DNA from: JAICLL01 sp035252155
Lineage (GTDB): Bacteria; Planctomycetota; Planctomycetia; Pirellulales; JAICIG01
Direction of reading: 5' to 3'
DNA length: 10,358 bases
Assembly (NCBI GenBank): GCA_035252155.1
Contig: DATFDL010000361.1
Location: 1-10,358 of the forward strand
The position numbers were made by a program, and so were the translations under genes. A model generated the notes under the pieces. It was not told the origin of the DNA. It ran no database searches and worked only from the letters and a program-made list of their open reading frames with translations. Below are positions 1 through 5,344 of the stretch, piece by piece. Within the stretch, counting starts at the first letter, position 1; the number at the start of each line of letters is the position of its first letter.

Positions 1-6
1 TTCTTC

Positions 7-38
7 CCTGACCCCCGACCCCCGAATCCCGACCCCTC
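7..38. repeat. C-rich short tandem repeat upstream of nagB
   Basis: A run of imperfect 7-8 bp units of the form CCGACCC, with variants TGACCC and CCGAATC, repeated about four times. It ends some 55 bp before the nagB Shine-Dalgarno. No encoded product is evident. It may belong to the low-complexity intergenic repeats that recur in planctomycete genomes (inference), and it may continue to the left of the window. Confidence 0.6.
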
Positions 39-107
39 TTGTCGTGTGCAGAGCCTGCACTACAACACAGCTTCGCGAACTCTAGATCCACCGGAGAGCC
101 TCCCGCC

Positions 108-899
108 ATGCGAGTCATTGTCGAGCCGGATTCCGCCGGCGTAAGCCAGACCGCCGCCCGCTTTGTGGCCCGGCTGGTCCGTCACAAACCGACCTGCGTG
201 CTGGGCTTGGCCACCGGCGGCACGCCGCTGGGCATGTATCAAGAACTGATCCGCATGCACCGCGACGAAGCTCTCGATTTTTCACGAGTTGTCACGTTCA
301 ACCTCGACGAATATGTGGGTCTCGGCCCGACGCACCCGCAAAGTTATCGCTACTTCATGCAGCAAAACCTGTTCGACCATCTCAACATCGACCAGCGGAA
401 CACGCACGTGCCCGACGGCCGGGCGCTCGACTTCGATGCCTACTGCGCCCGCTATGAGCGGATGATCGAAGACGAGGGGGGCATCGATTTACAGGTGCTG
501 GGCATCGGCGGCGACGGGCATATCGCCTTCAACGAGCCGGGCTCGTCGCTGGGTAGCCGCACCCGCCTCAAGACGCTCACGGCCGAAACCATACGCGACA
601 ATGCCCGCTTTTTTGGCAGCGCCGAGCAAGTCCCACGCCTGGCGATCACGATGGGCGTGGGCACGATTCTCGAATCGCGGCAATGTCTTTTACTGGCAAC
701 GGGAGAGTCGAAGGCACAGGCCATTCGCGAAACCGTCGAAGGGCCGGTGACGGCGCAAGTGACGGCCTCGGCGCTGCAGTTGCACCGCGATGTGATCGCT
801 GTCATCGATGAAGCCGCCGCCGCGCGGCTCGCGCGCCGCGATTATTATCGGGAGGTGGAACGGGCTCAGGAGCTCTTGGAAGCCGGCCGCGGGGGTTGA
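108..899 (+). CDS. nagB: Glucosamine-6-phosphate deaminase NagB
   Basis: A 263-residue cytosolic enzyme predicted to convert glucosamine 6-phosphate to fructose 6-phosphate plus ammonia, the last step that feeds amino sugars from chitin, peptidoglycan or mucin into glycolysis. Visible family motifs are ATGGTP (about 35-40) for phosphate binding, NLDEY with Asp67, and GIGGDGHIAFNEPG (about 132-145) with Asp136, His138 and Glu143. These match E. coli NagB Asp72, Asp141, His143 and Glu148 with a constant offset of five. The length is normal for the family. The ATG at 108 is preferred over an upstream in-frame TTG at 39, because homology begins at MRVIVEP and a GGAGAG Shine-Dalgarno (93-98) precedes it. 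The gene ends directly against the 16-bp repeat array and is convergent with lysA. No nagA or transporter is visible beside it. Confidence 0.95.
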   Translation: MRVIVEPDSAGVSQTAARFVARLVRHKPTCVLGLATGGTPLGMYQELIRMHRDEALDFSRVVTFNLDEYVGLGPTHPQSYRYFMQQNLFDHLNIDQRNTHVPDGRALDFDAYCARYERMIEDEGGIDLQVLGIGGDGHIAFNEPGSSLGSRTRLKTLTAETIRDNARFFGSAEQVPRLAITMGVGTILESRQCLLLATGESKAQAIRETVEGPVTAQVTASALQLHRDVIAVIDEAAAARLARRDYYREVERAQELLEAGRGG

Positions 900-965
900 C
901 GAGGGCGCGAGTGGGCGAGGGCGGGAGTGGAGGGCGCGAAGGCGCGAGTGGGCGAGGGCGCGATG
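900..965. repeat. Left inverted-repeat array of the four-helix element
   Basis: Imperfect tandem array of a 16-bp unit, GAGGGCGCGAGTGGGC, starting one base after the nagB stop codon. About four units are present, the middle ones shortened. The outer 24-25 bp and the inner 24 bp each reappear as exact reverse complements in the array at 1394-1436, so the two arrays form terminal inverted repeats around the four-helix-bundle gene. Confidence 0.85.
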
Positions 966-966
966 C

Positions 967-1359
967 CTAACGCTTGCGAGGTGGTAATTTGATGATCCAA
1001 GCCTCCGGGGCCGCGATCATCTTTACAAGTTGGGACATAATTTTTTCGTAACGGTCGTCCAGCGCTATGGCCGTCGCCGAGCTTATATATTGGCAACGAC
1101 ACGAGATGTCGATCGAAGTTTGCGTTTCCGCTGCTTCGCCGTCGGCATCATTCAGCTTGGCCACAAAGGCCGCTTCGTAGCGGCGCCTGCGCCAGGCTTC
1201 TGCGATGTTCGCGGCGACCGAACGCGAGGATCTACGAATCTGGTCGACCAAGCTGTACTTCTCATCATTCGGAAACGACTTCGTGAGCTTGAAGATTTCC
1301 ATCGCAGCATTCATCGCTTCTTGCCAGACATGCAACTCTTTGTGGCTTGTGATTCTCAT
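967..1359 (-). CDS. Four-helix-bundle protein, S23 / 23S rRNA intervening-sequence family
   Basis: A 130-residue protein of the 23S-rRNA-IVP / four-helix-bundle family (PF05635/TIGR02436 type). The typical signature is visible: an N-terminal HKELHVWQEAM (about residues 6-16), then FPNDEKYSLVDQIRRSSRSVAANIAEAW (about 29-56) with helix-favouring sequence through to the C-terminus. Related proteins are encoded inside intervening sequences of 23S rRNA genes in some bacteria, and a similar fold is the Avd accessory subunit of diversity-generating retroelements. Here there is no rRNA and no reverse transcriptase nearby. The ATG at 1359 is chosen because homology starts there. A longer frame to 1425 would translate the repeat array. 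No Shine-Dalgarno is evident. The gene and its flanking inverted repeats fill the gap between nagB and lysA exactly, suggesting an inserted cassette. Its molecular role is unknown. Confidence 0.85.
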   Translation of the reverse strand: MRITSHKELHVWQEAMNAAMEIFKLTKSFPNDEKYSLVDQIRRSSRSVAANIAEAWRRRRYEAAFVAKLNDADGEAAETQTSIDISCRCQYISSATAIALDDRYEKIMSQLVKMIAAPEAWIIKLPPRKR

Positions 1360-1393
1360 TCGTTTTAGATGGCGCTCGACGCCAGCAGGCAAA

Positions 1394-1436
1394 TCGCGCC
1401 CTCGCCCACTCGCGCCCTCGCCCACTCGCGCCCTCG
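1394..1436. repeat. Right inverted-repeat array of the four-helix element
   Basis: Two full copies and one partial copy of the 16-bp unit in the orientation GCCCACTCGCGCCCTC (units 1404-1419 and 1420-1435, partial 1394-1403). It is the inverted counterpart of the array at 900-965 and ends three bases before the lysA stop codon. No target-site duplication could be recognised outside the arrays. Confidence 0.85.
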
Positions 1437-1438
1437 TT

Positions 1439-2725
1439 TCAGACGATCATCTCGCCGCGCATCAGATCCTCAGCCGTCTGCCGGCGACGGATCAATTGAG
1501 GCACGGCGTCGCGGATCAGTACTTCGGCGGCCAGCGGCTTGGAGTTGTAATTCGAGCTCATCGCGAAACCGTAAGCGCCGGCGTTCTCGATCACCAGCAA
1601 TTCGCCCACCTGCGCCGCTGGCAGACTGCGCGTGCAGACAAAACCGCCTTCCGCCTGCGTAAAGATGTCGCCCGACTCGCACAGCGGTCCGCCCACGACC
1701 ACGTCGCGCATCGGACGGGCCTGGGTGGCTGCCGACGCGCCGTCGACCGACGCCGGAACGAGCGACATTGGATGATGCGCCCCGTAGAGAATAGGCCGGG
1801 CAAGATTATTAAAGCCCGCGTCAAGCAGATAAAACGTGTTGCCGCCCATCTGTTTGATGGCCCTGATTTCGGCAATCAAAAACCCGCTCTCGGCCACCAG
1901 ATAGCGGCCCGGTTCGATCTCCAGCCGCAAGGCGTGCCCGAAGAAGTCTTCCAATCGTTTGCGTGTGGCATCCCAAAGCTGATAGTAAACGTCCAGGTCG
2001 ACATAACGTTCGCCGGCCTTGTAAGGCACTGGCAGTCCGCCGCCGGCGCTGATGCTCGTGATCGAGCGGCCGACTTCCCGCGCCAATCGCTCCAACGCTC
2101 CGCAGACCTGCGAGAGATGATCGAGATCGGTGCCCGAACCGATGTGCAAGTGCAAGCCGCCGACGCCCAGCCCGTGATGGTCGGCCCTTCGCAGCGCGTC
2201 GTGGAGTTGCTCGTGCCAGATGCCATGCTTCGATTGCTCCCCGCCGGTGTTGGTCTTCTGACTGTGGCCGTGGCCAAAACCGGGGTTGATGCGTAGCGTG
2301 ATGGTCCGCCCTGGCGTCCGCTCGCCTAGCTGATCGATCATGTCGGGCGAGCCGCAGTTGACATGGATGCCGCGCTCGACGACGACTTCGAGCGATTCGC
2401 GATCGAACAGATCGGCCGTGTAGACCACCGGCGGCGGATCGCCGACAGCCGGATAGCCGGCCGCCAGGGCCCGGGCGATTTCGCCCGCACTGACGGCGTC
2501 GACCAGCACGCCCCGCCGTCGCACCAGATCGAGCAGGGCAATGTTCGAGCAGGCTTTTTGGGCGTAGCGAATGTGGTCGAACGCGCGCAGATCGTCGATC
2601 CGCGCTTCGATCTTGGCGGCGTCGTAAACATACGTGGGCGTGCCGAATTGGCGGGCCAAATCGACGACGGGCACGCCGGCGATCTCTTGGCGAAGCGTAG
2701 GAAAAGCGTCGTTAGCAACAGGCAT
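1439..2725 (-). CDS. lysA: Diaminopimelate decarboxylase LysA
   Basis: A 428-residue PLP-dependent fold-type III decarboxylase predicted to convert meso-diaminopimelate to L-lysine plus CO2 in the cytosol. Visible motifs: TPTYVYD at the N-terminus (about 29-35); YAQKA with the PLP lysine at Lys57 (the family commonly has YAVKA); HIGSG (194-198); the glycine-rich GGG (228-230) of the phosphate-binding loop; EPGR (271-274); catalytic Cys349 in GPLCESGD; and ENAGAYGF with Tyr385 near the end. Length and motif order suit LysA. Because the NagB-to-LysA neighbourhood gives no pathway hint, a related carboxynorspermidine or ornithine-type decarboxylase is possible but less likely given the CESGD motif. 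The ATG at 2725 matches the family N-terminus, and only a weak ribosome-binding site precedes it. It is divergent from the sulfatase-fold gene. Confidence 0.9.
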   Translation of the reverse strand: MPVANDAFPTLRQEIAGVPVVDLARQFGTPTYVYDAAKIEARIDDLRAFDHIRYAQKACSNIALLDLVRRRGVLVDAVSAGEIARALAAGYPAVGDPPPVVYTADLFDRESLEVVVERGIHVNCGSPDMIDQLGERTPGRTITLRINPGFGHGHSQKTNTGGEQSKHGIWHEQLHDALRRADHHGLGVGGLHLHIGSGTDLDHLSQVCGALERLAREVGRSITSISAGGGLPVPYKAGERYVDLDVYYQLWDATRKRLEDFFGHALRLEIEPGRYLVAESGFLIAEIRAIKQMGGNTFYLLDAGFNNLARPILYGAHHPMSLVPASVDGASAATQARPMRDVVVGGPLCESGDIFTQAEGGFVCTRSLPAAQVGELLVIENAGAYGFAMSSNYNSKPLAAEVLIRDAVPQLIRRRQTAEDLMRGEMIV

Positions 2726-2763
2726 GGTTCAAGGCAGAACGGAAAGAACGATGCGAATCCATC

Positions 2764-2792
2764 AACGTAGCACGCGGCCCACGAGGGTTCAA
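2764..2792 (-). promoter_or_regulatory. Candidate promoter for lysA
   Basis: On the minus strand TTGAAC is followed after 17 bp by TACGTT, with TG one base before the -10-like box (extended -10). This lies about 38 bp before the lysA ATG. The -35 matches consensus at four of six positions and the -10 at three of six, so this is only a candidate. Confidence 0.3.
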
Positions 2793-2808
2793 CGCCGTAG
2801 GTGAGGCT

Positions 2809-2934
2809 TGTAGGTCAGGCTTTCCAGCCTGACGGACGCCGCACTAGACGGCCGCCACAGGATGCCACGAGTGCGCCTAACCTAGATGCAGCCGTTTCGG
2901 TAGATCCACGTCAGGCTGGAAAGCCTGACCTACA
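2809..2934. repeat. REPIN-like pair of inverted hairpins
   Basis: Two perfect 26-bp arms, 2809-2834 and 2909-2934, are reverse complements of each other and are separated by 74 bp. Each arm is itself a hairpin: GTCAGGCT, a TTCC loop, then AGCCTGAC (2814-2833), with the mirror image in the second arm. Two REP-like palindromes in opposite orientation around a short spacer is the architecture called a REPIN. It lies in the divergent lysA/sulfatase gap. No RAYT transposase is present in the window. Confidence 0.8.
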
Positions 2935-2970
2935 GCCTGGGCATCACACGGCAGCCTGGGCATCACACGG
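2933..2970. repeat. 19-bp tandem duplication
   Basis: CAGCCTGGGCATCACACGG occurs twice head to tail (2933-2951, 2952-2970), identical in both copies. It overlaps the end of the right REPIN arm by two bases and lies 26 bp upstream of the sulfatase-fold start codon, so the spacing of any promoter there may have been altered by the duplication. Confidence 0.85.
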
Positions 2971-2996
2971 CTGCCGGCGTATGCTGGTTCGTCCAC

Positions 2997-4238
2997 ATGA
3001 ATGTGATAGTGCTCTCGATCGATCGGCTGCACGCAGGCTATCTGGGATGCTACGGCAACACCTGGGTGGCCACACCGCGCTTCAACCGGCTCGCGGCCGA
3101 AAGCTTCGTGTTCGATCAAGCAACGATCGATCATCCGCGGCTTGACGAATTGGTTCGCTCTTGGTGGCTCGGGCAACACGCACTGGAACGCACGGCGGGC
3201 AAGAGCGAGCCACCGCCGACACTCCCTCAGCGGCTGGCCCAGGCGGGTTTGGCGACCGCCTTGATTACTGATGAGCCTCAGGTGGCCGAACATCCGCTCG
3301 CCGGGCATTTTGGCGAACTGCTGCAGGTCGCGCAACGCGATCCACCACCGAGCGGACGACCTGCGGACGACGTAGCGCACACAGGCTTCGCCACACTTAT
3401 GGCGGAGGCAACCGAGTGGCTGGCCCAGGCCAGGCAGCCATTTTTTCTATGGCTGCACAGCCAAGGCATGAAAGCCGCGTGGGACGCTCCCGACGATTTC
3501 CGCCAACTTTACGCCGAACCGGACGAGCCTGAGCCGCCTCGATTGCTCGCCGCTCCGTGCCGCCAACTGACCGGCGATGAAGACCCCGACGAGGTCTGGG
3601 GCATCTGTCAGGCATACGCCGGGCAAGTCTCGCTGGTCGATGCCTGCCTCGGCGGGCTGTTGGAGTTTCTCGATGGCGATTCGTGCGGACGCGAGACGTT
3701 GCTGTCGGTCGTCGGGGCGCGGGGCTTTCCCTTGGGCCGCAATGGCAGGATCAGCGCCCCCGACAACGCGTTATATAGCGAATTGGCCCAGGTGCCGTGG
3801 CTGATGCGGCTGCCGGGCGGATTCGGCGCCGCGGTCCGCAGCCAAGCGCTTGTTCAAACCTGCGATTTGGCGCCCACGTTGACTAATTTGCTCGGCATCG
3901 GCGACCCGCCGACATCGTCCGTCGGCTGTGGCCTGTTGCAGCTCATTCACGAAGACGTCGAGTCAGTGCGCGATCGAGTGTGCCTGATCGGCGCCGACGG
4001 TGAACGGGCGATTCGTACGCCGGGCTGGTATTTGCGACTGCCCGCCGGTGACGAACAGGTTGCCGAGCTTTTTGCCAAGCCCGACGACCGCTGGGACCAG
4101 AACGACGTGGCCGATCGCTGCCCGGAAGTTGTCGATGGCCTACGGCAGGCACTCGACGAACTTGAAACGCACGTGCGCGGCGGCGCGCTTGGCGGCTTGC
4201 CGCCGCTGGAAGAGTCGCTGGCGGGCGAACTGACGTAG
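2997..4238 (+). CDS. Sulfatase-fold protein lacking catalytic residues (probable pseudoenzyme)
   Basis: A 413-residue protein with the sulfatase/alkaline-phosphatase fold. Recognisable landmarks are the N-terminal strand NVIVLSIDR followed by GYLGCYGN and TPRFNRLAAESFVFD (about 2-40); PFFLWLHSQ (148-156); YAGQVSLVDACLGGLLEFL (207-225); LYSELAQVPWLMRLPG (259-274); and CDLAPTLTNLLGI (289-301). The residues expected of an active enzyme are not there. The usual DD metal pair is reduced to Asp9-Arg10, no C/S-x-P-x-R formylglycine site exists (the equivalent stretch is about DHPRL, 45-49), and the downstream DHG/DHN metal motif reads ARG (241-243). The frame is intact, so this looks like a maintained non-enzymatic protein rather than a decayed gene. 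No signal peptide is seen, which is unusual because most planctomycete sulfatases are exported. Start at the ATG at 2997 fits homology; no clear Shine-Dalgarno precedes it. Confidence 0.8.
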   Translation: MNVIVLSIDRLHAGYLGCYGNTWVATPRFNRLAAESFVFDQATIDHPRLDELVRSWWLGQHALERTAGKSEPPPTLPQRLAQAGLATALITDEPQVAEHPLAGHFGELLQVAQRDPPPSGRPADDVAHTGFATLMAEATEWLAQARQPFFLWLHSQGMKAAWDAPDDFRQLYAEPDEPEPPRLLAAPCRQLTGDEDPDEVWGICQAYAGQVSLVDACLGGLLEFLDGDSCGRETLLSVVGARGFPLGRNGRISAPDNALYSELAQVPWLMRLPGGFGAAVRSQALVQTCDLAPTLTNLLGIGDPPTSSVGCGLLQLIHEDVESVRDRVCLIGADGERAIRTPGWYLRLPAGDEQVAELFAKPDDRWDQNDVADRCPEVVDGLRQALDELETHVRGGALGGLPPLEESLAGELT

Positions 4239-4306
4239 GAACGCTCTGTTTGACGTCTGATCGATTTTGACTCTTACAAATCGGAAATGGCGGGAACCGG
4301 CATGTG

Positions 4307-4370
4307 GCACAGCCGCCCTCGGCTGTGCATTGCCGACGCAGTCGGCGTCGCCGAACCAGCCGAGGGCCGC
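4307..4370. repeat. Palindromic repeat with two hairpins
   Basis: First hairpin: GCACAGCCG (4307-4315), loop CCCT, CGGCTGTGC (4320-4328). Second hairpin: GCCGAC (4332-4337), loop GCA, GTCGGC (4341-4346). A further AGCCGAGGGC (4358-4367) is the reverse complement of GCCCTCGGCT inside the first hairpin, allowing an alternative fold. It lies about 70 bp after the sulfatase-fold stop. It could impede transcription but has no U-tract, so it is not called a terminator. Confidence 0.75.
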
Positions 4371-4394
4371 TAATCCACACGCCAATCGTCGCCC

Positions 4395-4423
4395 TTTAAA
4401 GCTCATCGCGGGAACGCTATATT
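4395..4423 (+). promoter_or_regulatory. Candidate promoter for sdhCA
   Basis: TTTAAA, a 17-bp spacer and TATATT form a sigma70-like pair (-35 four of six, -10 five of six) about 50 bp before the sdhC start. It is the best promoter-like sequence between the upstream repeat and sdhC. Confidence 0.35.
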
Positions 4424-4474
4424 GACCAGCGAGAGTCCGGATCGCCCAATGGATTTGTTGTCGGGGTTCTGAAT

Positions 4475-5344
4475 TTGGAAAAGACCAGCCCGGTTGCCGC
4501 GCCGCCCGCGGCCGCGACTTCTAGCTTTTACGGCCGCCACGAGTTTTTGCTGCGCCGCCTGCACTCGCTCAGCGGTATCGTGCCGGTGGGCGCATATATG
4601 TGCGTCCACCTGCTGACCAACGCCAGCGTGCTGGGCGGGCCGGCCACGTTTCAGGATCAGGTCGACACCATCCACCGCTTGGGACCGATTTTGTGGATCG
4701 TGGAGTGGACATTTATCTTCCTGCCGCTCATCTTTCACGCCGCCCTGGGCGTGGTGCGGGCGGTCTATTGCGAGACCAATGCCGGCGTTTATCGTTATGG
4801 CAGCAATATCCGCTACACCTTGCAGCGGGTCACCGCCTGGATCGCCTTGGTGTTCATCGCCTGGCATGTGTTCCACATGCACGGCTGGCTGCACAATACT
4901 TATTGGCTGGAGAACATCGCCAGACCGTTGCGAGGCGGACAGTTCGATCCGCATCACGCCACCAGCTCCGCGGCCGCGGCCTTCGGCCCGCTCTTGGTGA
5001 AAATCTTGTACGCCATCGGCGTCTTGGCCTGCATCTACCACCTGGCCAACGGTCTCTGGACCTCGGGCATCACCTGGGGTCTCTGGACTACGCCCGCCGC
5101 TCAGCGCCGGGCCGACTATGTGTGTACGGTGTTCGGCGTGTTGCTAGGGTTCGTCGGTGTCGGAGCGCTATTCGGCATGAGCCTGGTCGATCAAGACGAA
5201 GCTCGCGCGATCGAACAGGTGCGCATCGAGCGGCACGAGGAGGACCGCCGGCGAGAGCAAGAAGAACTGGAAAAGCTGCGTCAACCGGTCGACAAAGCGG
5301 CGGGAAAAGCACGCGGCGACATTTTGGTTTCGGAGTCGAAGTAG
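4475..5344 (+). CDS. sdhC: Succinate dehydrogenase cytochrome b subunit SdhC (di-heme type)
   Basis: A 289-residue membrane anchor for succinate:quinone oxidoreductase, of the five-helix di-heme type found in Bacillus and Wolinella. Five hydrophobic segments lie at about 33-52, 74-95, 118-137, 173-195 and 215-236. Histidines in the right helices are His45, His88, His131 (or His134) and His189, matching the pattern of heme ligands in Wolinella FrdC. It should bind two b hemes, exchange electrons with quinone and anchor SdhA and the iron-sulfur subunit at the cytoplasmic face. The start is a TTG, with a weak GGGG 8 bp upstream. The next in-frame ATG would remove the first helix. An odd feature is a charged tail of about 50 residues (240-289), rich in Glu, Arg and Lys and probably helical, longer than in the Bacillus protein. 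It ends directly against sdhA, so the two are surely co-transcribed. Confidence 0.9.
   Translation: MEKTSPVAAPPAAATSSFYGRHEFLLRRLHSLSGIVPVGAYMCVHLLTNASVLGGPATFQDQVDTIHRLGPILWIVEWTFIFLPLIFHAALGVVRAVYCETNAGVYRYGSNIRYTLQRVTAWIALVFIAWHVFHMHGWLHNTYWLENIARPLRGGQFDPHHATSSAAAAFGPLLVKILYAIGVLACIYHLANGLWTSGITWGLWTTPAAQRRADYVCTVFGVLLGFVGVGALFGMSLVDQDEARAIEQVRIERHEEDRRREQEELEKLRQPVDKAAGKARGDILVSESK

Noticed and set aside
39..107. Upstream TTG extension of nagB
   Set aside because: The extra 23 residues have no family resemblance, and a Shine-Dalgarno (93-98) supports the ATG at 108.
1360..1425. N-terminal extension of the four-helix protein
   Set aside because: It would translate the 16-bp repeat array, and the conserved N-terminus begins at the ATG at 1359.
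900..1436. CRISPR array or diversity-generating retroelement
   Set aside because: The repeats are contiguous without unique spacers, no Cas gene is present, and there is no reverse transcriptase or template/variable repeat pair despite the Avd-like fold.
1205..2296. Long open frame of 363 codons on the plus strand
   Set aside because: It runs antisense through lysA and part of the four-helix gene, both of which have clear family motifs. Its own translation is Arg/Ala-rich with no recognisable domain.
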